A stretch of 64,000 nt of DNA from Gordonia malaquae NBRC 108250 (GCF_000344135.1 NZ_BAOP01000001.1:1-64000), one strand, 5' to 3'. Shown: positions 8,950 through 17,672, counted from the stretch's first letter. Numbers and translations: made by a program. Notes: generated by a model from the sequence alone, not told the origin.

Positions 8950-8959
8950 CCGTTCACAA

Positions 8960-9526
8960 CTACTCGCCTCGAGCCTGATCCCCGAATTCGGATCGGTCGA
9001 CGGACCGGACGAACTCGTCGACGTCGCGCCGCGTGCGCAGGCGGTGGAAGTCGAGGTGCGCGTGCGCCGGATCAGACATCGCCGCCGCATAACGCACGCG
9101 GGTGCGCGAGTACGAGTCCCACGCCCACCGGACGATCGACTCATCGCCGCGCCAGAAGGCCAGGCCGCCCCACCCTTCGCGATTTCCGTTCCACAGCTCG
9201 TGCCGCGTCGCAGCCCTGCACACGGTCCTGCTGACCGACTGCCACATGACCCGCCATCGAGGCGGGTCGATCCACACGACGGTGTCGGCACGTTCCCACA
9301 CGAGGCGTCCGACAACACTCTGGTAGTTCCCGTCGACCACCCAGGCGTCCGGGGCGATCGCAAGTCGCACGTCGTCCTGGAAGGCGTCGGGGTCGGCCTG
9401 GGTCCAGTCCGGTCCCCAGAACACCGCGTCGAACTCGATGTAGGGAACTTCCAGGGCCTTGGCGAGCCGCCGCGCGGCGGTCGACTTCCCGGACCCCGAT
9501 CCTCCGACGACCGACACTCTCCTCAC
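8960..9526 (-). CDS. AAA/P-loop nucleoside kinase-like protein (FlaR/adenylate-kinase type)
   Basis: About 188 aa. Walker A is GGSGSGKST near residue 10, followed by the AARRLAKALEVPYIEFD segment seen in small kinases once named 'DNA topology modulation protein FlaR'. A Walker-B-like stretch is VVDGNY, and the lid region is rich in Trp/Arg. It probably phosphorylates a small molecule; the substrate is unknown. The start is GTG 9526 or 9517, both next to GAGGAGA, lying after the stop of the upstream condensation-GNAT gene. Confidence 0.8.
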   Translation of the reverse strand: MRRVSVVGGSGSGKSTAARRLAKALEVPYIEFDAVFWGPDWTQADPDAFQDDVRLAIAPDAWVVDGNYQSVVGRLVWERADTVVWIDPPRWRVMWQSVSRTVCRAATRHELWNGNREGWGGLAFWRGDESIVRWAWDSYSRTRVRYAAAMSDPAHAHLDFHRLRTRRDVDEFVRSVDRSEFGDQARGE

Positions 9527-9548
9527 CAGAGAACCGTATCGAAACCGG

Positions 9549-11294
9549 TCACCACTCGAGCTTGAGGCCGACGTGGTCGGATCGGAAGCCCGCCCGCGCG
9601 TAGAAGGCCCGCGCCCGGTCGCGCGCCTCGTCGGTGGCCACCTGCACGAGGCGGGCGCCGTGGGCGCTTCCATGTGCTCGAGCCCAGTCGAGCATCGCCG
9701 AACCGAGACCTTTGGACCGCTCAGCCTGAGCAACCCTCAGCCCCTCGATCTGCAGCCGAGTGGTCCCTCCTCGGGACAGTCCGGGAATCACCGTAAGCTG
9801 CATCGTCGCGACGATCTGGTCGCCGTCTCGCACCACGGCCAAGTAGTGTGCGCTGTCGCGGGCGACGACGTCGAACGCCGCCTCGTACTGCTCGACCTCG
9901 GCGTCCTCCCTGGTCCGACCGATCTCGTCGTCGGCGAGCAACGCGACGATGGCGGGGACGTCGGCACGGACGGCTCGCTGGACGCGGAGAGTCCTGTCCC
10001 CGAGGTGCAGCACGTCTCCCGCGGAGGAGTGAGCGCTGTGCCGTAGTCGCGCGACGAGCGCGTCGAGCCAGCCGCCGACACCGGCCCTGGCCTCGTCTGT
10101 GTCGGGGTATCGGCAACGCAGGTGGAGACCGGAGTCGTCGAGAATGAACCAGAGCATCACCCCGTCGGTCGCGATCACGGCGCCCACGTACTGGGCGTCG
10201 ATGCTCGTCGAGTCGACCCGGACGGGAAGCCGACGCAGATCGAGCCAGGAGATCGCGAACATGCCGGGGGCCTCCGGCATGTCCCCACCCCACGGTTCGA
10301 GGACGTCTTTCAACGGCCACGACCCGAGTCGGACGGCTTCACGGACCGCTGCCGCCGCGGCAGACGGCCCCGGGTCGTCCGACGAGATCACGGAGTTGGT
10401 GATGAACCAGCCGACCGACTCGTGCCACGAGGAGTCGTAGCGGCTGTGCACCGGAAAGACTGCGCGCAGCGGCGAGCCCGCGAGTTCCTGCGTCACCGCG
10501 GTCATCGCCGACACGGCGAGCGACAGTGTCGACACTCCGTCGTCGCGTGCCTGCGCCGAGAACGCGGCGCTCTCGTCGACGTCGAACACGTCGCGGACTT
10601 CCACCCGCTCGGAGTGCATGACCGGCGAGCCGAGCGGCAACGGGAAGCGCGGCATCGTCCCACCGCTGTCGGACAGGATCTGCGCCCAACGCTCACGAAC
10701 GTCGTCCGGTGCTGCCGGACGGTCCATCAATGCGCGCGTGTGGTCGACGAACGCCGGTGCGACGTCGTGTGAATGTCCGCCGAGTGACGCCAACAGGTCA
10801 CGGACGATCACCAGCATCGACCACATGTCGACGTGCGAGTGGTCTGCGGCGACGACAACAGTCGGTCCGGTCGCCGTCTCGAGGACGCACATCCGGTGTG
10901 ACGGGCGGGAGTAGGGCGTGCAGTATTCGTCGAACACCGCTCGGAGCACCTCGTTGACTGCTTGGCCCGCACCTATCCGATGCTCAACCCAGTCTCCGGC
11001 CCCGACCTCGACCTCATGCAGGTGCGGCCCGTCGGCTCCCGGAACGAACACCGACCGCAGCGTGCCGTGACGTGCGATCACGTCGAGCCACGCTGCCGCG
11101 AGGTCATCTCGAGGCACACGGCTCGACAGGCGGAACGACAATGCCATCCACGAGCCGGGGCGTTCGCCCGCGCCGACGTGCCGGCGCTGATCGAACGAGA
11201 CCGGCAACTCGGGTCCGGGGTCGGACACGGCGACGTCGTAGCCGAACAGCCGCCCGAACGGTAGCCGGAGGTGCCCGATGTTCGTGAGCCTCAT
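9549..11294 (-). CDS. Condensation-domain / GNAT acetyltransferase fusion protein
   Basis: 581 aa with two domains. Residues about 1-430 form a condensation/PapA-like acyltransferase domain. The active-site HxxxD motif is intact at H152-D156 (DHSHVDMW), and the bridging segment SVGWFITNSVIS resembles the NRPS C-domain 'VGxFxNT' motif. Residues about 435-581 are a GNAT N-acetyltransferase with the acetyl-CoA loop AERSKGLGSA and the terminal FYARAGF motif. No adenylation or carrier domain is encoded nearby. A two-step acyl transfer enzyme is possible, but the substrate is unknown. The ATG at 11294 faces the hydrolase promoter; 23 nt separate its stop from the next same-strand gene. Confidence 0.82.
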   Translation of the reverse strand: MRLTNIGHLRLPFGRLFGYDVAVSDPGPELPVSFDQRRHVGAGERPGSWMALSFRLSSRVPRDDLAAAWLDVIARHGTLRSVFVPGADGPHLHEVEVGAGDWVEHRIGAGQAVNEVLRAVFDEYCTPYSRPSHRMCVLETATGPTVVVAADHSHVDMWSMLVIVRDLLASLGGHSHDVAPAFVDHTRALMDRPAAPDDVRERWAQILSDSGGTMPRFPLPLGSPVMHSERVEVRDVFDVDESAAFSAQARDDGVSTLSLAVSAMTAVTQELAGSPLRAVFPVHSRYDSSWHESVGWFITNSVISSDDPGPSAAAAAVREAVRLGSWPLKDVLEPWGGDMPEAPGMFAISWLDLRRLPVRVDSTSIDAQYVGAVIATDGVMLWFILDDSGLHLRCRYPDTDEARAGVGGWLDALVARLRHSAHSSAGDVLHLGDRTLRVQRAVRADVPAIVALLADDEIGRTREDAEVEQYEAAFDVVARDSAHYLAVVRDGDQIVATMQLTVIPGLSRGGTTRLQIEGLRVAQAERSKGLGSAMLDWARAHGSAHGARLVQVATDEARDRARAFYARAGFRSDHVGLKLEW

Positions 11295-11343
11295 GGCGCT
11301 ACGCTACCCATCATCTCCATGCCCGCAACTCGAGGAGGACTCC

Positions 11344-12117
11344 ATGCCGACATTCCAGGTTCCGGGCGCAGACCTCGACGTTTCGTTCAGTGATGAGCAC
11401 GGCAGACCCGTCGTCCAACTGCACGGCCTCACGTCGAGCAGGGCACGAGACCGGAGCCTCGGCTTGGATCTGGGGCGGGGGCTGAGCGGTACGCGACTCC
11501 TGCGGTACGACGCTCGCGCTCACGGGCGGTCCACCGGGCGAGCGGTCCCCGACGACTACCGCTGGCCTGCACTGGCATCGGATCTGCTGCGCCTGCTCGA
11601 CAAGTGGTTCCCGGGAGAGCGCGTGCACGGAGTCGGCCCGTCGATGGGCACGGGAACACTGCTCCACGCCGCCGCCATCGATCCCGAGAGGTTCTCCGGT
11701 CTGACGTTGATGATTCCGCCGACAGCATGGGACACCCGGTCGGCGATCGCCGACGACTACCGCGCGGCGGCCGACCGTATCGAAGCCGACGGAATCGACG
11801 CGTTCATCGTGGCCGGACGCGCGGTCCCCCAGCCGCCTGCTCTGGTCGGGGTCGACGAGACCGTTCCCGACGTCCGCGCCGACCTGCTCCCGGCGGTGTT
11901 CCGCGGCGCCGCGCTGAGCGACCTGCCCGCGCCGGAGAGCATCGCGGAGATCTCGGTCCCGACGTCGATTCTCGCGTGGATCGACGATCCGGGACACCCC
12001 CTGTCGACGGCACACGCACTCGCCGACCTGCTTCCGTCAGCGACGTTGAGCGTTGCGCACACACCGACGGACCTGGCTCAGTGGCCTGTCCGACTGCACG
12101 ACCAGGTGACTGCCTAA
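11344..12117 (+). CDS. Alpha/beta-fold hydrolase
   Basis: About 257 aa. The nucleophile elbow is GPSMGTG (Ser at about residue 101), the oxyanion-side motif is QLHGLTSSRARD, and the likely acid and base are in WIDDPGHP and SVAHTP. Esterase or lactonase activity is a guess from the fold. The ATG at 11344 has GAGGAGG 6 nt upstream, better than the in-frame ATG at 11278 that overlaps the divergent gene. Its stop overlaps the convergent secreted-protein gene by 4 nt. Confidence 0.85.
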   Translation: MPTFQVPGADLDVSFSDEHGRPVVQLHGLTSSRARDRSLGLDLGRGLSGTRLLRYDARAHGRSTGRAVPDDYRWPALASDLLRLLDKWFPGERVHGVGPSMGTGTLLHAAAIDPERFSGLTLMIPPTAWDTRSAIADDYRAAADRIEADGIDAFIVAGRAVPQPPALVGVDETVPDVRADLLPAVFRGAALSDLPAPESIAEISVPTSILAWIDDPGHPLSTAHALADLLPSATLSVAHTPTDLAQWPVRLHDQVTA

Positions 12118-12527
12118 GCAGCGATCGTGGCATACCCCGGGGTCATGACGCCGCCCGCGGAGCCGAGTGTCAGGACGACCTGCCCACGGCCGGTCACGAG
12201 ACGGACCTGCGGAACGTGACCGTTGAGTCCTCCGGAGAGCCTCGCCGATCCGGTCCGACCGGTCGACAGGTTGATCCACGACACGGACGCCCTCGGTATG
12301 CACCCCCAGCGGTCGCGTCTTGTCCCGGTGACGGTGACGACTCCGGCGCCGTCCCGGACCAGCCCACAACGGATCGGCGGAACGTCCAAACTGCCGTTCG
12401 GATTGCCGAACGGCGCGGGTTGGATCTGGAAAGGCATGACCGGTACCGCCTGCGCCGGTGCGGGCGCCAGTGCAACGGCGCCCAGAGCAACCGCGCCGAC
12501 GGTGACTCCTCGAATGATTCCGTTCAC
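12114..12527 (-). CDS. Secreted hypothetical protein
   Basis: 137 aa with a clear Sec signal peptide: a short basic start, a hydrophobic A/V core and a probable cleavage after APAQA (about residue 27). The mature part is Gly/Val rich with two Cys (RCGLV, WGCIP) that could form a disulphide, and beta-strand-like repeats. No catalytic motif is visible. Small exported proteins of this kind are common in Gordonia and Rhodococcus. It is a single gene, convergent with the hydrolase. Confidence 0.75.
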   Translation of the reverse strand: MNGIIRGVTVGAVALGAVALAPAPAQAVPVMPFQIQPAPFGNPNGSLDVPPIRCGLVRDGAGVVTVTGTRRDRWGCIPRASVSWINLSTGRTGSARLSGGLNGHVPQVRLVTGRGQVVLTLGSAGGVMTPGYATIAA

Positions 12528-12602
12528 GACCGTATCCCCTCGATGTCGGTCCCGACCTCATCCCAGCCTACGACTGCTTCAGCCATGCGTCATCCGTTTG
12601 TC

Positions 12603-12965
12603 CTAAAGGACCTTCTTGACGACGCTCGACTTGAGCTGCATCTTCCCGAATCCGGGGACCGTCGCATCGATGTCGTGGTCGCCGACTCCGTCGGTGATCA
12701 AGCGGATGGCACGAACCTTGGTGCCGACTTTGATGACGCCGCCACCGCCGCCCTTGACCTTCATGGTCTTGACGATGGTCACCGTGTCGCCGTCGACGAG
12801 AATGTTGCCGACAGCGTCGGTGACCTCGGTCACCGTCTCCCCGTCACCGTCTGCAGTGGCATCGGCGGAATACTCGTGGGCACACATCCCGCACACGAGA
12901 AGCGCACCCTGCTCATAGCTGAACGCTTCGCCACAAGCGGGACACGGAGGCAGTTCGTCAGACAT
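12603..12965 (-). CDS. yjdM: YjdM/PhnA-family zinc-ribbon protein
   Basis: 120 aa. The N-terminal zinc ribbon has CPAC and CGMC pairs. The C-terminal PhnA domain has GDTVTIVKTMKVKGGGG and AIRLI. YjdM/PhnA was once called an alkylphosphonate utilisation protein, but its real role is unclear and no phn genes are present. ATG 12965 follows AAGGAG with good spacing; the frame extends to 13004 without a site. It is a single gene. Confidence 0.9.
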   Translation of the reverse strand: MSDELPPCPACGEAFSYEQGALLVCGMCAHEYSADATADGDGETVTEVTDAVGNILVDGDTVTIVKTMKVKGGGGGVIKVGTKVRAIRLITDGVGDHDIDATVPGFGKMQLKSSVVKKVL

Positions 12966-13044
12966 CGTCCACTCCTTCTGTGCTGTCGACCGGCGGACAT
13001 GCACCCAGGGAGACTACTGCCTTCCGGCCGATAGGCTGTCTTCC

Positions 13045-13677
13045 ATGCCGTTCACCGGATTCCCCGAAGCCGCGCTCGACTTCTACGACGACCTCGAACT
13101 CGACAACTCGAAGTCGTACTGGGACGCACATCGAGAGACCTATCGAACCGCGGTTGCGGAACCGATGGCGGCACTCACCGAGGAGCTCGCGGACGAATTC
13201 GGCGTGGCGAAGATCTTTCGCCCGAATCGGGACGTGCGCTTCTCGAAAGACAAGTCGCCGTACAAGACCCACCAAGGCGCATACGTCGCGGTGGCCCCGT
13301 CGACCGGGTACTACGTGCAGATCAGCGCGCCGGGACTGCGGGTCGGGGCAGGCTTCTACGAGGCCTCTCCGACGAGACTGACCGCCATCCGCAAGTCGAT
13401 CGATCACGACCGGCACGGGCGCGAGTTGGAGAGGATCGTCGCAAAGCTGAAGAAGAGCGGATGGGAGTTCGGCGGCGACACCCTCAAAACTGCTCCGCGC
13501 GGGTGGGACAAGGACCACCCCCGAATCCAGCTGCTCCGCCACAAGACGATGAGCGTGATGCGCGACTACGGATTCGACGAAGTGATTCACACACCGGAAC
13601 TCGTCGAGAAGATTCGAGTGCACTGGCGGGAGACGAAACCCCTCCTCGACTGGCTCGTCGCACACGGCGACGTGTAG
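13045..13677 (+). CDS. DUF2461 / TIGR02453 family protein
   Basis: 210 aa, the usual length for the family. Typical motifs are FYDDLELDNSKSYWDAHR near the start, FRPNRDVRFSKDKSPYKTH at about 58-76, and YYVQISAPGLRVGAGFY. The family is widespread and cytoplasmic with no proven function; the name rests on these motifs. It is a single gene, convergent with the Imm-5-like gene (7 nt between stops). Confidence 0.9.
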   Translation: MPFTGFPEAALDFYDDLELDNSKSYWDAHRETYRTAVAEPMAALTEELADEFGVAKIFRPNRDVRFSKDKSPYKTHQGAYVAVAPSTGYYVQISAPGLRVGAGFYEASPTRLTAIRKSIDHDRHGRELERIVAKLKKSGWEFGGDTLKTAPRGWDKDHPRIQLLRHKTMSVMRDYGFDEVIHTPELVEKIRVHWRETKPLLDWLVAHGDV

Positions 13678-13684
13678 CGCCCGG

Positions 13685-14227
13685 TCAGCGTGCGGCAACC
13701 CTCTCCTGCAGGATGCGGATCGTCGAACCCACCACACCTTGCGTGAGGAGCCCCGGACCGAGAGGACCTGACGAGTTCTCCCCGAGCGCAGGCAATGTCG
13801 CGAGCACCGCGCATTGGTCGACTGTGAGCCGGCTCAGCTGCCAGTCGATCTCCACGTCGACCCGTGCCGCGTCACCCGGTTCGGCCAGGCTCACAGCCTT
13901 GGCCGCGTAACCCGCCGCCCCAAACGCGTGTGCACCCATGTGCGCGACCGCCGACGCTTGCGCGACGGCCCGCGCGGCCGCCGCGCCCGCTGGAGTCGAC
14001 GCCGTTCCGGCCACTTTGACAGCAACCATGCGGAGAGCGATCTCCTCTGCCGCGGTCCGACTCCCGGCGGCATAGGCGTGAGTCCGTCCGACGGCGTCGG
14101 TCAACGCCGCTCGTCCGGTGTCGTCACCGTCGAACAGCGGCAGCACGCGCTCGGCACAGTCTGCCGCCCACGACGCCACCAGCCGTCGGTCATCGTCGCT
14201 GAGGGTCTGGATCGACGCCACGTTCAC
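13685..14227 (-). CDS. Imm-5-like (putative immunity) protein
   Basis: 180 aa, Ala-rich and all-helical in appearance. It opens with WAADCAERVLPLFD, followed by several A-rich helices (AAAARAVAQASAVAHMGAHA). This matches the actinobacterial 'putative immunity protein / Imm-5-like domain' family, sometimes misnamed exonuclease SbcC; the match is from memory. The GTG start overlaps the stop of the upstream GH43-like gene as GTGA, so translation is coupled. No polymorphic toxin is nearby, so an immunity role is doubtful. Confidence 0.6.
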   Translation of the reverse strand: MNVASIQTLSDDDRRLVASWAADCAERVLPLFDGDDTGRAALTDAVGRTHAYAAGSRTAAEEIALRMVAVKVAGTASTPAGAAAARAVAQASAVAHMGAHAFGAAGYAAKAVSLAEPGDAARVDVEIDWQLSRLTVDQCAVLATLPALGENSSGPLGPGLLTQGVVGSTIRILQERVAAR

Positions 14228-15183
14228 GAGGCCTCACGCATGATCCCGATGTGCCGGACGTGACCGGACAGTCCGGGCAGTTCCTTCACCGGCGACCATG
14301 TCGAGAGTCCGTCGTGGCTGTCCGAGTACAGGTATTTCCCCGTGGTGTACGCGTCGAGGAAGAGCCGCCACCCGCCGTCCGGGAGCTTCGCTACAGCAGG
14401 TCCTTCAACGAAGCTCCCCCAATTGCCAGGGGTGATGAAACGATACGGCCCTGTCAGCGACGACGCGACCGCGTGCTGCACGAACTTCTTGGTCTCGTTC
14501 TTGGTGAATGCGTGGTACGTCGATCCGACCTTCACCACTGTGGTGTCGATGTGGTCCGCGCCGATGCCGGCCAGCGGCACCGGAGGGCTCCAGAGCCGGA
14601 ACGAGGAGTCGATCGCGGTCATCACGTACGGGACGAACCCGCCGCCGGTCGACAGGGACAGGATGACGCTCACGCGGCCACCCTCTACGAACCACTCCGG
14701 CGCCCACGCTTTGGTCGTGAAAGGCGACAAGGACGGGACGCTCTTCAGCAGGTCGCCGGTGCTCCCCAAACCTGGGACCGACGCGTGACCGTCGCCGGTG
14801 CCCGGCAGGAGGAAGCAGCAGAACGGCACGGGATAATCGGCGATCTTCGTCCAGTGGACGCGGTCGCTGCTGCGTGCGAACCCGATGTTCGCACCGTTGG
14901 CCGTCGTGTAGGTGATGTAGTACTCACCCGCTGCACTGCGGAAGATGCTGGGATCGCGGAGCCGTCCCGTCGGTGGGCGGTAGGCCGACTTCTGCAGCAG
15001 CGTGAAGTCGGTCGCGTCGCCGGACTCGTACACATCCATCACTCGGTCGGACGTGTTGCTGAACGCGACCATCGTGTACTTCCAGCCTGCGGCCTGACTG
15101 GTCGCAGGGAGCGCCGACAGCAGGCTGATCGCGATGAGCAGCGCCGTAGCGAGGGCAGTCGTGTTCCGAACGATTCGCGTCAC
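14224..15183 (-). CDS. Secreted GH43-like five-bladed beta-propeller glycosidase
   Basis: About 319 aa. A signal peptide (VTRIVRNTTA..., hydrophobic core, cleavage near SQAAG) exports the protein. The mature domain carries GH43/GH-F-clan landmarks: RDPSIF near the start with a likely catalytic base Asp, WAPEWF in the middle and FVEGPAVAKL with a likely acid Glu. It probably acts on arabinose- or xylose-containing glycans, possibly the actinobacterial envelope; the substrate is inference. The GTG at 15183 is the only in-frame start before the signal peptide. Its stop overlaps the Imm-5-like gene. Confidence 0.8.
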   Translation of the reverse strand: MTRIVRNTTALATALLIAISLLSALPATSQAAGWKYTMVAFSNTSDRVMDVYESGDATDFTLLQKSAYRPPTGRLRDPSIFRSAAGEYYITYTTANGANIGFARSSDRVHWTKIADYPVPFCCFLLPGTGDGHASVPGLGSTGDLLKSVPSLSPFTTKAWAPEWFVEGGRVSVILSLSTGGGFVPYVMTAIDSSFRLWSPPVPLAGIGADHIDTTVVKVGSTYHAFTKNETKKFVQHAVASSLTGPYRFITPGNWGSFVEGPAVAKLPDGGWRLFLDAYTTGKYLYSDSHDGLSTWSPVKELPGLSGHVRHIGIMREAS

Positions 15184-15230
15184 CCGTCGTAGTATTCGCG
15201 ATCGATGTCGATTCGGCCAGGCCCGAATCG

Positions 15231-15671
15231 TTACCGTTCGCGCGTGAGATCCTCGGCGAGCATCACGATGATGCCGCTCGGGCCGCGCAGATAGGTGAGT
15301 TTGTACACGTCCTGGTAGTTCGCGACACCACGCAGCGGATGGCACCCGTGCCGGGCCGCTATCGCCAGCGCATCGTCGATGTCGTCGACGGAGAACGCCA
15401 CACGGTGCATGCCGATCTCGTTCGGCAGAGTCGGCGCAGTCGGGATCGCGTCGGGGTGGATGTACTCGAACAATTCGAGTCGCCCGTGCCCGTCGGGGGT
15501 CTGCAGCATTGCGATCCGCGCATGATTGCCGTCGAGCCCGACGGCGGTGTCGGCCCACTCCCCGCTCACTTCGTCGCGCCCCAGCAGCGCCAGGCCGAGG
15601 TCGGTGAAGAAGGCGACGGCGGCGTCGATGTCGTCCACGGCGATTCCGACGTTCTCGAACTTGATCGGCAT
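15231..15671 (-). CDS. VOC-family protein, methylmalonyl-CoA epimerase/glyoxalase-like
   Basis: About 146 aa with two vicinal-oxygen-chelate beta-alpha-beta repeats: KFENVGIAVDDIDAAVAFF near the start and GMHRVAFSVDDIDDALAIA at about 90. Metal ligands are not fully conserved: the usual N-terminal His is Asn-Val here, while His and Glu occur in MHRVAF and LELFEY. It could be a lyase, isomerase or dioxygenase. ATG 15671 and GTG 15680 are both possible starts. It is a single gene, divergent from arr. Confidence 0.82.
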   Translation of the reverse strand: MPIKFENVGIAVDDIDAAVAFFTDLGLALLGRDEVSGEWADTAVGLDGNHARIAMLQTPDGHGRLELFEYIHPDAIPTAPTLPNEIGMHRVAFSVDDIDDALAIAARHGCHPLRGVANYQDVYKLTYLRGPSGIIVMLAEDLTRER

Positions 15672-15715
15672 GTCGACCACGGTACCGCCGAACCGTCCTC
15701 GGCTACCCTGCGATC

Positions 15716-16126
15716 ATGGACGACGTACTGGACGCGGGACCGTTCTTCCACGGCACCAAGGCCGATCTGCCGGTGGGCGCCGCTCTGACGGCCGGACGAC
15801 GCTCGAACTATCGTCCCGAGATCGTCATGAATCACATCTACTTCACCGCGCTCGTCGACGGCGCAGGCCTGGCCGCCGAGCTTGCCGCGGGCGACGGCGA
15901 ACCCCGCGTCTACCTGGTCGAACCGACGGGCGACTTCGAGAACGACCCGAACGTCACGGACAAGAAGTTCCCCGGCAATCCGACTCGGTCGTACCGCAGC
16001 ACCGACCCGTTGACCGTAGTCGACGAGGTGACCGACTGGCCTCGTCTATCGCCCGAAGCACTGCAGGCGTGGCGAGATCGGCTCGCCGAAGGCATCGCCG
16101 ACGGAACGGCCCAGATCATCAACTAG
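15716..16126 (+). CDS. arr: NAD(+)-rifampin ADP-ribosyltransferase
   Basis: 136 aa, the normal Arr size. The enzyme transfers ADP-ribose from NAD+ to the C23 hydroxyl of rifamycins and inactivates them. Diagnostic motifs are FFHGTKADLPVG at the start, SNYRPEIVMNHIYFTA with the conserved His-Tyr, and the C-terminal run VEPTGDFENDPNVTDKKF followed by PGNPTRSYRS. The start is ATG 15716 with a weak SD. It is a single chromosomal gene with no transposon or integron near it, as in environmental mycobacteria, so it is likely intrinsic. Confidence 0.96.
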   Translation: MDDVLDAGPFFHGTKADLPVGAALTAGRRSNYRPEIVMNHIYFTALVDGAGLAAELAAGDGEPRVYLVEPTGDFENDPNVTDKKFPGNPTRSYRSTDPLTVVDEVTDWPRLSPEALQAWRDRLAEGIADGTAQIIN

Positions 16127-16137
16127 GCGGTCAGCGA

Positions 16138-17004
16138 TCACTCGGCGGATTCGCAGAATCTCAGTTCATTGCCGGACGGGTCGGTGAGCTGAATCGTCGG
16201 GCCGCCGGGAGCATCGCGATCGATCCCCGGGCGTAGTCGCCGATGCGGCCGCGTGCCGAGATCGGCATGGAAAGCGTCGGCGTCGACGATCGGGATCCAC
16301 ACGACGGATCCGGGCGTTCCGTCTCCATGGTGTTCAGACAAGTCGAGGACGGCGGAGCCTCGTCGGATTCGCATGTACAGCGGCAGGTCCGGCTCGAAAC
16401 GGTGCTCCCACTGGACGTCGAACCGCAGATAGTCGACGTAGAACTCGCGTGCCGCCGCCTCGTCGAACATCCGGAGAACGGGCACCGGAGCACCGACACC
16501 GAGCGGTTCCCGCTTGTCGGTGCGGTACTTGTCCAACAGTTCTCGTGGCAGGTGGCACGAGTCGTCGGGGCAGCGCGCGAGCCGGTCCTGATGTTCGTCG
16601 GCGCTGCGCACATAGTTCGTGAGCGGCAGTACTTCGACTGCGATGAGCGCAGCGTCGTCGCGTGCGGTGATGAACGCCCGAGCGAGGTCGAGGTGCTCTG
16701 GATTCTCCGAGTACAGACCGGTGCGATACTTCTCCCCCACGTCCGGTCCCTGCCTGTTGACGCTGTACGGATCGATGATCTCGAACAGGTACGTCATCAG
16801 CCGGTCGACGCTCAACACGGCGGGGTCGATGCGAATCCGCACGCATTCGGCGTAACCGTCGTAGTCGCCGTGGAGCGAGTCGCTCGTGCCGTTGGCGCGA
16901 CCGGCCTCCGTGAACACCACTCCCGGCAGAGTCTCGACGAACGCCTGCACTCCCCAGAGACATCCGCCCGCGACGTAGAGTTCCTCAGTCGCGGTGTCGT
17001 CCAT
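16138..17004 (-). CDS. msrA: MsrA - glyoxalase-superfamily fusion
   Basis: 288 aa. Residues about 5-165 form peptide-methionine (S)-S-oxide reductase, with the active-site loop GGCLWG (Cys15; family norm GCFWG), GDYDGYAECV, DPYSVNRQGPDVGEKYRTGLY and a distal Cys pair in RCPDDSCHLP suited to disulphide recycling. Residues about 170-288 form a VOC/glyoxalase-superfamily domain resembling bleomycin-resistance-like proteins (VPVLRMFDEAAAREFYVDYL, HHGDGTPGSVVWIPI, LTDPSGNELRF). It would repair oxidised methionine; the second domain may bind a ligand. It is convergent with arr, 11 nt apart. Confidence 0.88.
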   Translation of the reverse strand: MDDTATEELYVAGGCLWGVQAFVETLPGVVFTEAGRANGTSDSLHGDYDGYAECVRIRIDPAVLSVDRLMTYLFEIIDPYSVNRQGPDVGEKYRTGLYSENPEHLDLARAFITARDDAALIAVEVLPLTNYVRSADEHQDRLARCPDDSCHLPRELLDKYRTDKREPLGVGAPVPVLRMFDEAAAREFYVDYLRFDVQWEHRFEPDLPLYMRIRRGSAVLDLSEHHGDGTPGSVVWIPIVDADAFHADLGTRPHRRLRPGIDRDAPGGPTIQLTDPSGNELRFCESAE

Positions 17005-17034
17005 ACCCCGATGGTACGGCCGTGGCTTCGCCGA

Positions 17035-17478
17035 TCACCCGATCGTGTAAACTATCCCCTGCCCGTTCGCGGCAAGAGTGGCCATGAATTCACGCGCCTG
17101 GCGCAGATACGAGAGCACGTACTGGGCCTCCCTGTCGCCGGGATCTCGATAGACCGGATGTGCACGAACATCGGCCGCCACATCCTCATCGTCGATCGCC
17201 GCGAGGTCGGCCGCGATCTCCTGCACTTCTGCCGCGCCCAAGGCCCGCTCGAACGGCAGGTACCCGTAGTCGGTATCGGTTACGGCCCCCTCGAACATCG
17301 CGAACGCCGGCCGCGACTGCATTCCGGGCTTCGGGCGCGTGAAGTTCTGGAGTGAGCGGAACGCCTTGTCGAGATCGAGCGTCGCCGGGTATTGACTACG
17401 TCGTACGGCGAGTGAGTCGCTCACCTGCTCGCTTGTGTACGCGTAGCCGACTGCATGTGCGAAATATCTGATTCCCAT
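17035..17478 (-). CDS. YfbM / DUF1877 family protein
   Basis: About 147 aa, the normal family length. The N-terminus MGIRYFAHAV is the typical YfbM start, followed by LDLDKAFRSLQNF and the acidic DDEDVAADVRAHPVY. No enzyme function is known for the family. ATG 17478 is set by the conserved first residues; GGAGG lies very close upstream. The frame stays open to 17733 but that part is non-homologous. Single gene. Confidence 0.85.
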   Translation of the reverse strand: MGIRYFAHAVGYAYTSEQVSDSLAVRRSQYPATLDLDKAFRSLQNFTRPKPGMQSRPAFAMFEGAVTDTDYGYLPFERALGAAEVQEIAADLAAIDDEDVAADVRAHPVYRDPGDREAQYVLSYLRQAREFMATLAANGQGIVYTIG

Positions 17479-17672
17479 GCCTCCATGGTTCACCCGCGAA
17501 CAGCCAAACCGCCTACAACGGACAACTTTGTGGATCAATCCGCCCCGCACACGCCTCTGTCCACAGGGCCGGACCCCAACCGGGTGCCTTGACCAACCCG
17601 TAGCGAATCGCCGACCGGATGCGATGGTGATAATGAGGCACATCACACCGATACGCCCAGAGGGGAGCCCAC

